A DNA stretch of 64,000 nucleotides from Astrocystis sublimbata (Eukaryota; Ascomycota; Sordariomycetes; Xylariales; Xylariaceae): assembly GCA_022453515.1 (NCBI GenBank), contig JAJNNY010000003.1, forward strand, positions 62,001 to 126,000, given 5' to 3'. A program made the position numbers and the translations under genes. The notes under the pieces were generated by a model. The model saw only the letters and a list, made by a program, of their open reading frames with translations, was not told the origin of the DNA and ran no database searches. Positions 48,951 to 59,902 of this stretch are shown in pieces (position 1 is the first letter of the stretch; each line of letters opens with the position of its first letter).

Positions 48951-51301
48951 TCAACTGATCTGATCCAACGACCGCTTTGCCTTGCCTCTGCAGCCACCGC
49001 GGAACTGGCCAAGCAGTTGTCCCAGTGCGGGCACATCGAGGTCCTTCCAGCCTGTGCCGGCTTGCTCGCGCTCTCCGATGTCGATGACAGATTTCACAAG
49101 GCCTTTGGTGACTTCATCGCTAACGGCGCTGTCCTGATGATACGCCGGGTGCTTTGCCACGAAATGCCGAATCCATTTTGCTGCCGTCCAGAGCTCGCCG
49201 CTGGCGCGCTTGCGGATGAGACCTAGGTACGTGGCCAGTTCGCAACGTGTCTGCACATCGACGTTGACAGAGTCGAGGTAGCTTTCAACAATGGGGATGA
49301 GGCCGGGAAAGTTGTGATCCTCGGACTTGGAACCGTTGATCACCTCATCTATAGTCATCAGGGCGTACTCATCCTCGACCGGGCTGACCGGACTAGGGGG
49401 TCGGCTAGTAACTGGCGAATTTGCGTTTGAAGCCTGTGTGCTTCGAGGTGTGCGATTAGGGAACGGGTTTTTCCTGAAATAGAACTTCTTCTCCAACACG
49501 GCGTCGCGTGCGTGAGCTGTTTCCATGTTGTCGTCGACTTTGACGATGGGAATGTAGAAGTTCAGGTCGAAGCTCAGAATAGCTCGTGTTATGAGTACCA
49601 TGAAGACAGAAAACGCAGCGTTCTCGAAGTCAGTAATCTGAATTTCCATGGGTCGGAATTCGACGCGCCAGCCGATATCCGACCCTGCTGGAGGGGGCTT
49701 GAACCGCATATGCTGCCAGTTGGTGCTCTGCAGGTTCTCGAAATGATCAGTTTTAGTGAGGTCCAGTTCCTCTAGATCTTCGTTAAATATAACAATAGGA
49801 TCACGGATAAACAAGTGTGCAAAGTGTGTAGCCAGCAAGTCATCCATGCCACCTTCAAGAAGTTGTGATTTGATGGCGTTATCGACAACGAGGTTAGGAT
49901 CGAAGTACTCGGGCCGAAGACGCGGGTCAGTACTGATATAAGTCGAGTTTGACGCATATCGAGATTTCGGAATGCGCCATCGACTATCTTTCAGGGGCTT
50001 TTAACTGTCAGATAAGCCTGCAATAAGGTGGTGGGCACTTTCTCACCTTCTCTCCTAGCTCCTCAGCAGTGCGATCATCGACGGCCGTACTTATCTGGTT
50101 CCAGCGGACGTCTGTATCCGCTAGAAATCCCTTGTATATGGGAGTGGCAGCTGTTAAGGCTAACAGGATTGGGCCAAGTGGACTAAGTTGATCATACATC
50201 TTTCTACCCTCCTTTATGTTTTTTGCCTGAAATGTGATCTGTAAACAGCAGCTGCCCATACCGAATGCCATAGCATCCATATGTATGAAGTCGTCTGGAG
50301 CCGCCCCGTTTCTGACATCATCATCTTCCGGCCAGTTATGAAGCTCATAGTTGACCGTTGGGTCCTTCCAAGGATTTGGTGTTTTTACATCATGGAAAAC
50401 GGGCACGTTCACCTGAACTTTCCTTCCCCGGCGCCAACGAATATTGGCAGCCAGGGTAGGGAATCGAATGTGAGGGTTCGCGATTTCGTCTGGGACAAAC
50501 TGAGAGCGAAGTTTGCATCCAGACGGGGGGTAATATGGATCAGTAAAAGCGCCAGGAACGCCGAGGCGCGGGAAAGTTGTTAGTGTTATTGGATACTCGT
50601 CCTTGTTCATATGCTCTTTGGCTATTTTCCTCCTGGTTGAAGTCAGTCTCAACCTATCTGAAATGAGGCGCAGTAGAGTATACCTTATTTTCATATCAGA
50701 CTCAACCGTCAACAATTCTTTGAGCCCGATCCCCCAAGGTTTGCCCGGGGTGGCCTCGAGCATGAATCTCCCAAACTCGGGATGAAACACCGGCAGAGGA
50801 TTTGCATTATCAGTCCTCATGACCTGGAGGTCAGGGACGCCCCCGCCCTTCTCGAACAACTCCTCATCCGCAGCTAGAGCGCTCAGGATGTCGGCCTGCC
50901 GAAGAGACAGGAGCACGTTCGGGGAGTCGTCAGAATACCGAACAACGAGATACTCGACCTACGGACACGTCAAATCAGTCGCACAGCCCAGCCCAAGAAG
51001 AGCTCGGCGTCAATCACCTCATCGCCCCAAAGCATGGCATCTCGCTCCTTATGTTTTGCCTTGTTCCAAATCTCTAGCAGTTGCTACACTCCGAATCAGC
51101 CCCTGGCCGTAGCGAATGACGGTTCATTCACGCTGTAATGGTATCCTACCTTGATGCCCCATTCCCGGACTTGCTGTGCGCGTTTCTGCGCATCCGGCCA
51201 ATCAAGGGCAGTACCCAGTGCTCTTTAACCGCAGTCAGTGAGTAAACGAGCCAATAAGAATTTGGTGGCAATCGAAGCTTGACAACTTACAGGAGGCCCA
51301 T
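48951..51301 (-). CDS. gcs1: Glutamate-cysteine ligase catalytic subunit
   Basis: Five exons on the minus strand: 51301-51291, 51222-51150, 51083-51018, 50958-50047 and 49997-48951, giving 702 residues, normal for fungal enzymes. It catalyses ATP-dependent joining of glutamate and cysteine, the first and rate-setting step of glutathione synthesis, in the cytosol. Conserved blocks include MGLLALGTALDW at the start, MLWGDEVEYLVVRY (about 44-57), HPEFGRFMLEATPG (109-122), MDAMAFGMGSCCLQITFQ and RVEFRPMEIQITDFENAAF (465-483). The first coding exon is only 11 nt (MGLL split by the intron), so an automatic caller might start elsewhere, but MGLL is the expected N-terminus of the family. A Ser/Pro-rich insert (about residues 520-545) is fungal-type. 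The gene stands alone; no glutathione synthetase is nearby. Confidence 0.95.
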
Positions 51302-52557
51302 CTTCTTGATTTACGAGGTTGCGGTCAACTTGTCCGATGGCTCGACGAGATGAAGGCAAAGTCCAAGACACTTTCAAAGTCGAAAACGATATCAGGATGG
51401 CGATGCTTGGTCGTGCGATTCCTGAGTCCGGAGGTCAGATGTGCGATAGCAACTGCTTGACGGACCAGCAGAATCGACCAGGTAAACTGAAGATGCTCAG
51501 TTGGAGGGCGCTCCAGGAGTCGGCTTTAATCTGAATTGCCGACTGAAAGTTCGCTTCAGTGGGACAGATTGTGCGGATAATGAGGTGATTCGGTGCTGGA
51601 GCCTTATTGCCCTCACGAGATATCGTCCTGGTCGATGTCCCTTCACCTTGGCGCCGTTTCCCTGCGAATACCCCGTACGGTTCCTTGAGACTATGATCAC
51701 AACCCCCGCGACGGTTCGAGCATCACCAACAAATAAGCACTCTCGGCAGGGCTCTGAGTCTGAGAGTGGGGTGACTATGCAGCCGGTATTGATTTGAGCA
51801 TGCAAGACGCCCTGCTGTGAGCTGGACCTGAGACTCGGTCAATGCCTGCTGTAGCCGCGTTTGGGACGCTGTCTATGAATATTTGACTATTCAACACGAC
51901 CTGGAATATCAGGTAACGACGAGACTTTTGCTCACCTAGACTCTGCTTGGGGATCCCGCCCAAGAGTGGGGATACGGATGACTAGTGGTAGGTTGGTAGG
52001 CAGCCTAGTTAGTGCAATGAGAAGAACAACGGATTGGAGGGATTGGCAGACCCCGTGCCCGGGGGGTTTTCTTGAGATTTGATGTTTTCCACGAGCATCT
52101 TCGTTCTCCCGAGTGTGGGGCGCTGCGAGAGAATTCAGGCGTTGTCAGAGCCGTAGCCGGTGTCACCCGCGCTCTTCTCTCGAGTTTTGCTTAGAAATAC
52201 AGTTTTGTATTACATATCTCAACCCGGCGGGCCTGGCGGGCCTGGTACGATAAAATACCACCAAGCTGCCTTTGCGCTAGCCCAAGGTGTGCCTGGCGAG
52301 CCTGGCCCGCCCGGGTAGGTACCTACACGTAGATAAGGAAGCGAGGGAAGGTACTTCCTTCCAAGATCTCAGAGCGGCTTCCCTCGGCGGCTTTTCGGGT
52401 TCCTGTGGCGGTGCAGGCTCTATCAGATCAATTTGAGGTACCTCCCTAGGTACATAAGCGGTGCCTTCTCCCAAGAGGCGGCCAGGGTGCTTTCCTTGCG
52501 AAATCAATTGAGTGAACAGTACTTACCCATGACATTCACATGCTTACCTCCATATAA

Positions 52558-52578
52558 ATAGGTACCTAGGTAGGTACG
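52558..52578. repeat. TACCTAGGTA palindrome copy
   Basis: GTACCTAGGTAGGTAC, another clean copy of the dispersed palindrome; a partial one follows near 52696-52710. Confidence 0.75.
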
Positions 52579-52724
52579 TCTGCATTTTGTATATTCACCT
52601 TATCCAAGGTAATTGGTTGGTTGGTTGGTATGGAAGGACGTCTACCTCGGCAAGCTGGGGTAAGTAGGTGAGAACCTACAGGTAGGATATAGAGACCTAG
52701 GTAGGTAGTAGGTGGTAATGGTTT

Positions 52725-52741
52725 GGGGGGGGGGGGGGGGG
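52725..52741. repeat. 17-base poly(G) run
   Basis: An uninterrupted G homopolymer downstream of the permease gene. It could form G-quadruplex-like structure, and the exact length may be unreliable. Confidence 0.9.
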
Positions 52742-53012
52742 TTGCAAGTTAAAGGCCGACCGTTTCCAGATAATTAATCGATGATATGCAAGTAAGTAGG
52801 TAGACATTGGGCAAACATCGCCGCTTTTATTCCCATCTATGGATACACAGCTCATCAACAAACATTTATATGACAAGCACCTCTAAACAGGACAAATGTC
52901 TTTCGCTAAGTCTATAAACCCAGGTCTAGGACTCGCGTCTCGTGAGGGTCCTGCTCGAGCAGTAGGCAAAACTGATGGAGGACCTGGTATGAGCACACAT
53001 ATCGAGACACTA

Positions 53013-55358
53013 TTATACAGCCTGCTGGGTCTTCTCCCCAGAGCCTAAAGAGGCCGTGTCCTTGGCCGGAAGAGCTGCGCTTTCGCCCTCATCCGCATGT
53101 GGACGGCCAATAATGACGTCGAATTCCTGAGAGAAGAAAAGCATGAGCAAAGGCCGAGTGAGCGAATAGCGGATTGGGGTGAACTCACTGGTCCCTCGAA
53201 CGTCTTTCCATACATAAACCAGTAGGTGCCTATAAGCAGCAGGAAGATGCCGATGACGGCAGTGACATAGTCTAGATACCCCAGTCAGATGTGGAGTTCT
53301 TGGCTTTATCTTGGAGATAGCGGACAGCGCCGGGGCGGGCCCAGCAATTGCTAATTCCACTTACTCATATTATTACTTGTCGCTGGGAGCGAAGCAGGGA
53401 AGGTGAAAAACTACATAGTACGCGTGGACAGGTCAGCACAACGCCCGCTTGACATTCGACATTCAAGACACGAAGTCATTGGAAGGACTACTTACGACAG
53501 CCGTGACAATCACGAAGATGGACGCAACCACATTGAGCACGTATCCGCCCTTTCCAAGCGCGAATTGCGTCGGGTCCGTCTGCCATTGCTGGAGGACTTC
53601 GTAACACACCCGAGTCAGTAACTGCTTCTCAGTAGAGAACTGGCTCGCGGTTCGAGGGCTTGCAGGCGTCTTGGGAGCAGAAATGCCCTTGCTTCTCGGG
53701 GCAATTATTGCCTCTGAAACCTGCCAGATAGGGGAATCAAAGAATTTCAGTTACTTACTGCTACGGCCCCGAATGAGCAGCACCACGACGGGAATCACGT
53801 ACGAAACGTTGAGAAAGATGGTGCAACTGGACACGTATGCGCCGAACGCGACCGGAGGCCCCAGGTAAAGAAGTCCGAAGAGGGCATTGAACACCCACGT
53901 GAGCACTATCGTCCGCACGGGAACGTGAAGCTTGGGGTGAATCGTCGCGAAGCTAGCATCGAATTATGTCAGATCTGCCTAGCATGTGTTCACTTACGCA
54001 GGCATGCGGACGCAAAGATGTGCTACTTGCTACTTACTAGTCGTGGTAAACAACCCCTTTGTCGCGTGCCATCGCATACAGCAGTCGGCTGGTGCTCGTG
54101 ATGCATCCGTTGGTGCCGTTGAGGAAACACACGGCGAGCGCGAGGGTTAGAATCGTCGCCGCAACGCGGTTCCCCGTCGCTTGGAAGATAAGCTCAGTAA
54201 TGGGCATATTCGTCTTCGTACTTAACACGGTTTCTGGGTCCGTGATGCAGAACAGTATGACCAGGATAAATGCTACACCACTACATAAAGTGCACCTGTT
54301 AGCAATGTACTCATCCACCATAACACGCATACGCAGAGTGTCGATAACCTACGTAACCCCACCAACGCCGATGGCGTAGAGTATCGCACGAGGCGCATCG
54401 ACGGTCGGGTTCGGCATCTCCTCCGTCAAATGCAACGCGGCATCGAACCCGATGAGCGACAAGGCGGATTGCAACAGACCCAAGATCCAAGACAAGCCGT
54501 CCGGCCATCCCGTCTCGTTCTTGAAGTCGGTGAACACGAAGCGTGCATCGTTCTTGTCTGACGTCGCGAGCAGCACAATACTGATGACTACGACGGCCAG
54601 AATGGACCAGTACAAGGCCGCGTCGTTCCAGCGGCCTAGGATCTTATTGCCGTAGATGTTCGCACACGTTGTGAAACTGAGAACAGCCAGGAAGATCAGA
54701 TACGTCGCCCATTGCTTGATCTCGTAGGTGCCGTTGGACGCGATTACGGCTGCTGCTTGTATGAATTGTGCTGTAACTCTCGTCAGCAACCCGATAAAGT
54801 ACGGCGCTGTCTCGCGCAATACGCACCGCTGAAGAATCCTTCAGTTGTTACCAAGGTGAGCCAGCCTGCGATATTTGTCCAGCCGACCCAGAAGCTCTGC
54901 GAAGTACCCAGGAGTCAGTCTAGGCGCTCAATATGGGTGGATCAGTCGGTATTGATGAGTCTCATACCATCGGGGTCCTCCATTTCTCCGTGCATAGAGC
55001 ATACACGAAGTGATATTGGCCACCAGCCGTCGGCCATATCGCTGCCAGTTCGCCGAGACTAGCCACGAGGCAAAAGTTGCATAAGACGCAGAAGATGAAG
55101 CCGTAAAGGAAGGAGACGGACCCGCCCGAGGGCAGAACGAGACCTATCGACCCGGCGAGGGCTATCCATGTGCTGCAGACGATCGAAGATCAGTCAGTAT
55201 CCAAAGATCGAAGGTCAGTTTATTGTTAGGTGATGCATGCGACTACCGGCTTACTTGAGGATGGCAAAAGTCAGCGCCACCATTGTCAACCGAGACAGGC
55301 GAGGCTGGAGGCGGCCTTCCCCGGTCCCCACTGTCGACGATCTTCTCAGGGACGACAT
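53013..55358 (-). CDS. APC-family amino acid/GABA/choline-type permease
   Basis: Ten exons on the minus strand: 55358-55255, 55172-54968, 54896-54827, 54770-54353, 54280-54038, 53952-53759, 53596-53496, 53410-53365, 53271-53189 and 53126-53013, giving 525 residues. The frame joins cleanly at every junction. About twelve hydrophobic helices are visible, with family signatures LTMVALTFAILNTWIALAGS, GWTNIAGWLTLVTTEGFFS, FDAALHLTEEMPNPTVDAPRA and NYVTAVIGIF near the end. It should be a proton-coupled plasma-membrane permease for an amino acid, GABA, choline or polyamine; which one cannot be read. The junction between exons 6 and 7 is the least certain: I used the AAG acceptor before 53596 because it keeps frame. 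It is divergent from the nitrilase and shares its upstream DNA. The tail is short, Glu/Ala/Lys-rich. Confidence 0.9.
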
Positions 55359-56948
55359 TGTGCCAAGCGAGCGTAAGTATGTGAGATGTCGAACCTGTAA
55401 ACGGACGGTGGCTTGTTCTCTGTGAGTACACGGCAGGACGTTGCCAAGAAGATAGGTACGCTCCAACTAGATCTCGCATCTAGATATCGCATCTAGATGT
55501 CGCATGGGAAGGTCTTGGTTTATCTATTCGGTCTAACGGGAGCGCTAAAGGTGAATACCAATTCAGGATTATAGACGTAATGCTATATGGTATTACACTT
55601 ATTGAAAGGTTATCTGATATCGATGAAGTCAGATCCCGGTGACGGCTTAGTCTGTTGTATTGTTGCTGGGCTAAGCCACTAGCCAGGCCATGGAACCGTC
55701 AGAGCTGAGTAGATTAATACTGCGCAATCGTGCAGATAACCTGTCGATCCCATGTTGGATCTGTTTCACCGCTTATCTTTACCGCATACTACTGTAGTAG
55801 ATAGATATGGTAGCGAGATAAGCATGTCACAGTCCATTCCAGCCTTAGTCCTTCCTATGTGCACACTCACATCCCTTTCCAGACGGGCCAGAATCCATTT
55901 GCCTGTCTGCTACTGACTCGTGCCTTGTACGGCTGAAACTGACAGGCTGATATTGAATTCCAGGGTTCGTTTCCGCAATCAATGAAACCCCCAATCATAA
56001 TGGATAAGACAAAGGAGTTGAGGAAGAGGCGCAAACGAGTGAAGACAGACCCCCCTCGCGTCAGCAGGCATGTCAGTCGTTTGTTGAAACCCACCGTATT
56101 GCAGTTCTGTATATCCCTCTCCTTGGTGACGAGTGACGATGTTTCCCTGGGAAATGATTGTTTGTTAACAATGTCGCACATTGCATCCGCCACGTGCTTT
56201 CTCTCAGCTACCGATTCTTGCAACATGGTAATTTGCCCAATTCACACAACAGGTGTGACTTCGGAAACTGGTGAATGAAAATCGGCGAATGGGCCATGTG
56301 AATGAAGATGACAAACAGCTTTGCGCAAGGGCAAAGGGAGATGGTGGGAGCAGAAGCAGTTTGCCAAAAGTACCTGGGGGCACTCTTATATGCAAACCCC
56401 GGATCTGCCCAACAAGGCAAGGGACCCGTTGAAGAAACCTTCTGGGTAAGATGTGTGGAGAAAGAGGTGTGTTGTGTGGGTTTGCCGATGGAGTGAGAGA
56501 CGACTTATCTCTCCAATGTGGGAAGGACTCTGCGATCGCGAATTCCTTCATTCTACACTATGACAGAACTTTATTGACTAGCTCAGCTACCTGTGCCTCG
56601 TGTTCACTGTTTCAATTGGCCTACGGTCGAAGTTTGTTACATAAAGCAAAGTACAATGAATGCCTTTTACCCACGAGCTGATACGACTGCCCTGCATCTG
56701 CGGGGACACTTCCATTCACAACATGCGCAACAGGCCACAATCTATCGTCACAATGGCCCAGATGGCACTATGCGAAGGGATATTTGATATACGATCCCTC
56801 TTGAACCCCGCATTGAATGTACCGAATACCGACTGCTATAAAGTTGCAGCCATGAAACCCCGAATCGAATCTGAGGGTTGCATCAAAAGCATCCCACCCA
56901 TCCCCCCATCACTCTATTACATCCCACCCTGCATCAACAGTCCTCAAC
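55359..56948. promoter_or_regulatory. Shared permease-nitrilase upstream region with GATA-type sites
   Basis: This 1.6 kb lies between two divergent genes. HGATAR cores (AGATAA or its complement TTATCT) occur at 55520-55525, 55610-55615, 55734-55739, 55773-55778, 55816-55821 and 56505-56510. AreA/NIT2-type nitrogen regulators bind such sites, best when clustered. A direct repeat of TCGCATCTAGAT lies near 55483-55502. Open frames here (for example 56204-56551 minus) are not protein-like. Regulation is inference; with this length some GATA motifs are expected by chance. Confidence 0.45.
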
Positions 56949-58092
56949 ATGACAACTACAACTCGCGTGGGAGCAGTCCAGGCCGAGCCTGTCTGGCTCG
57001 ACCTAGACGGAAGTGTCGATAAGACAATCTCCCTCATTCAGAAGGCTAGTGCAGATGGGGTGCAGGTACTGGGATTTCCCGAAGTTTGGATCCCAGGCTA
57101 TCCATGGTGAGAGCTGACTAGTTATCCCCTTACGTGTCCGAGACTAACGCCGACCTGCCTGAAATGTAGGTCGATGTGGACGTCGAGCGTCATCGAGAAT
57201 ACCCACATTATCCACGATTACATGGCCAACTCCATGCCGCGTGATTCGGCGCAGATGCAGCGCATCCAAGCCGCTGTAAAGGAGGCAGGAATGTTTGTCG
57301 TGCTTGGATACAGTGAAAGGGATGGTGCAAGCCTATATATGGCACAATCGTTCATCTCGCCGGAGGGAGAGATCGTCCACCATCGCCGCAAGATCAAGCC
57401 AACGCATGTAGAGCGTACGATCTGGGGTGAGGGACAAGCTGAATCTCTCAAATGCGTGGTTCCGTCGCAGTTCGGAAAGATTGGAGCGTTGAATTGTTGG
57501 GAACACCTGCAACCCCTTCTCCGGTACTATGAGTACTCCCAAGGAGTACAGATCCATGTGGCGAGGTAGCACTTCCCTCGCCATTTTAGTCTCGCTCGCT
57601 CGCTGACCGTATTGATAGTTGGCCGGCGGAGTTCGAGATGCCGGATCCAAAGAAGATAGCATGGCTTTACCATGAGACCGGCGAGGCAAGCTACCGGGCT
57701 TCACAGTTCATGGCAATCGAGGGTCAATGCTTCGTGTTGGTCGCATCGCAGATCCTCACAGAGAAGAATTTAGAGAAAAACAATCTCTCAGGTAATCCCG
57801 TCACAAAAACGGTGAGTTATCCCATCCCATTGCCACTGTTTCGGAGACTAAGATCATACCCCAATACCAGCCCGGAGGTGGCTTTTCCATGATATTCGGA
57901 CCAGACGGAAAACCATTGTGCGAGCCGCTAGGGGATGGCGAGGAAGGCATCCTCACCGCCAACGTCAACTTGCGTGACATCGATTATCCCAAGGCGTTTA
58001 TTGATGTGGTTGGGCATTACGCGCGGCCCGATTTGCTGAGCTTACTAGTCAATCCGACAGTGGATAAACATGTGACAGAGATGTCGAAGTGA
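56949..58092 (+). CDS. Nitrilase (carbon-nitrogen hydrolase family)
   Basis: Four exons, 56949-57106, 57170-57565, 57619-57811 and 57871-58092, give 322 residues. The Glu-Lys-Cys triad is complete: Glu45 in [11 protein letters not shown], Lys127 in [13 protein letters not shown] and Cys162 in [11 protein letters not shown]. The SMWTSS and GHYARPDLL blocks are those of fungal aliphatic/aromatic nitrilases, which convert nitriles to carboxylic acids and ammonia in the cytosol. Cyanide hydratases share the fold but are usually longer, about 350-370 residues, so nitrilase is preferred; the substrate is not determinable. It lies between a divergent permease and a convergent Zn2Cys6 regulator (97 bp between stop codons), suggesting a small catabolic locus. 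Introns are 63, 53 and 59 nt. Confidence 0.93.
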
Positions 58093-58189
58093 GCTGAAGT
58101 GGTCTCGAGAAAGGTGGGAAGGGATCGTTCATCACCTGATGATGGCAGGAAACTAGCCGGTACTCGAGGCTTACGACCAAGTTTTGCTC

Positions 58190-59902
58190 TCAGATGAACC
58201 AAGGCACGGATAAGTTGTCAATGGTATCCCACCACTTGAGGTTACCAGTTCGACCGGAATCGGCCTGTAGATCTTGCTGTTTCCAGAAAGTTTCGATGAT
58301 GTGTCTCAGAACAAATACGTTTCCTATATGTCGCTCCTCGTCCATTTGGTCAAGTGTTCTCAGTATGCGGATTCTCTGATCATCGGTTTCAGTTTCGCAA
58401 GCGATGACGAAAAGTGGCCACGGGCTTGTGCAGACTTTCAAGCTGCCAAGAACCTGCAATGCCTGTTGTAGGTACACTGACTTGATCTCCTGCGAGGGTT
58501 CAGTGCTACCAACTCTATGTAGATAGAGAAAGGCGGCGATCCGGTACAGCTCAGCCGTAGCTAATGTTCTGGTGCGGTCGTAATGAGAGAAATGTTCTTC
58601 ATGCCTTGGGTCCAAACGCTGCACTAACAAGGCAAGCTTGCTTTCGAGTGCTTTGTATTCAATGGCTCTGTTCGATCTTTCTTGATCAGGGAATGCTGTA
58701 GGGTCCCCATGGTGTTCCATGGCGCGCCATTTGTTCACATGGCTGATGACCTCCATAACCTCGATAGAGCATCCGAGTGAGCCGATAATCTGTCATCTGT
58801 TTAGTCTAATGTTCGTACTGAGCAGCTCGTGCCTACTCACCATCGAGGTGTCAAACTGCGTGTCACGCAGGAGGCGGAGGGAAGCAGGGCCGTGCGGCCA
58901 TTGGTGAAGTGGCTGGCTGAAGCCACCGAGGACTTCGTGGTACAAGAACCAGGTGTAGAGAAACCTGTACCTCAAATGGCCTCCATGTATATTCGCCAGC
59001 TGGTGGAGGATCTTCTGAGCCCCATAGAGGTGTAGACTCCAGTTGCCCTCCGTTTCATCAAAAACCTTTCAACTATTAGTTCATGTGTGACAGAAGCCCT
59101 TTTCGGTCCCGTTCATCTTACATTGTACACGCAGAGCATCATTGAGGTGGCTAATTGGGTTTCGGTGGTACCGAATGACTCGGTTGATAATGAAGAGGAC
59201 AGCGATCTAATCGCCTCGGCTTTATACGTCAGAGCGTACTCGGGCCCCCATAAGTGGAAGGCGGAAACAGCTAACATGGCGTTCCGCAGTCCATGAGAAG
59301 CCTCGCCGTTGCTGGTCAGGGCCATGGGCATTAGATCGTCTCGGAAGCCGTTGTTGATGTTGATGGTCGAGATCATCCGCGAAAGCCTGTCGTGGTCTAT
59401 AGAAGGTTAGACACATCAGCTGTGACATCAAGGGCGTTGGTCCAAGTAGCCATACAATATGTCAAAAGATGGGATTCTCGCTCGTGGAGCTTGGGCAGGA
59501 GTGGCATGCTCCTGGCCGGTCGTTGCGGATTACGAAGAAGTAGCAATTCGTTGAGCACCATCAATCCCTTTCCGCTGTGCATGAGATCTTCGTAGGTCAT
59601 GTTCAGAAACTGCTCCCCGTAGTTGGCAGGGTTGTGTGTACTACAATGGACTGCTCGGTCCGGAAGTCGACTGCCTCTGCGCCGGCCGTCCGGCTGATCC
59701 GGCCAGGCAAGCCGGATACCATAACCCAGACATTCTCGGCCGGTTCGGAGGCAGTTGTTGCAAGCTGGATATCCACGATCACAGCCGATTTTCCGCTCTT
59801 ATTTACACAGTGAGTGGGTCTCTCCTGCCAGGGGGAGAGCGTGGGTAGAGAGTACTCACTCTTACACGTCCAGCAGCCTTGCGTCCGTCTTACGGTCTCC
59901 AT
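58190..59902 (-). CDS. Zn2Cys6 transcription factor with Fungal_trans_2-like domain
   Basis: Five exons on the minus strand: 59902-59860, 59797-59456, 59396-59122, 59065-58841 and 58789-58190, giving 494 residues. The binuclear cluster is perfect after splicing intron 1: Cys10, 13, 20, 27, 30 and 37 (C-X2-C-X6-C-X6-C-X2-C-X6-C), starting GCWTCKKRKIGCDRGYPAC. The remainder (LLTYYHDRLSRMIS, NAMLAVSAFHLWGPEYAL, LATSMMLCVYN, HEVLGGFSQPLHQWP) is the helical region of the fungal-specific domain often seen as Fungal_trans_2. The product should be a nuclear DNA-binding regulator. It converges on the nitrilase gene, so local pathway control is plausible but unproved. Intron 1 hides half the zinc cluster; unspliced translation would miss it. 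Confidence 0.93.

Larger units (their letters stand above)
51302..53012. other. Intergenic between gcs1 and the permease
   Basis: The left part is the upstream region of gcs1. There are two copies of CCTGGCGGGCC/CCTGGCGAGCC (about 52222-52242 and 52290-52306), TACCTAGGTA copies at about 52561-52576 and 52696-52710, and a 17-base G run. The right end is the permease 3' flank. No gene recognised. Confidence 0.5.

Noticed and set aside
55243..55479. Alternative minus-strand frames at the permease 5' end
   Set aside because: Only the frame giving MSSLRRSS to LTFAILK splices into the conserved NTWIALAGS; the others do not continue.
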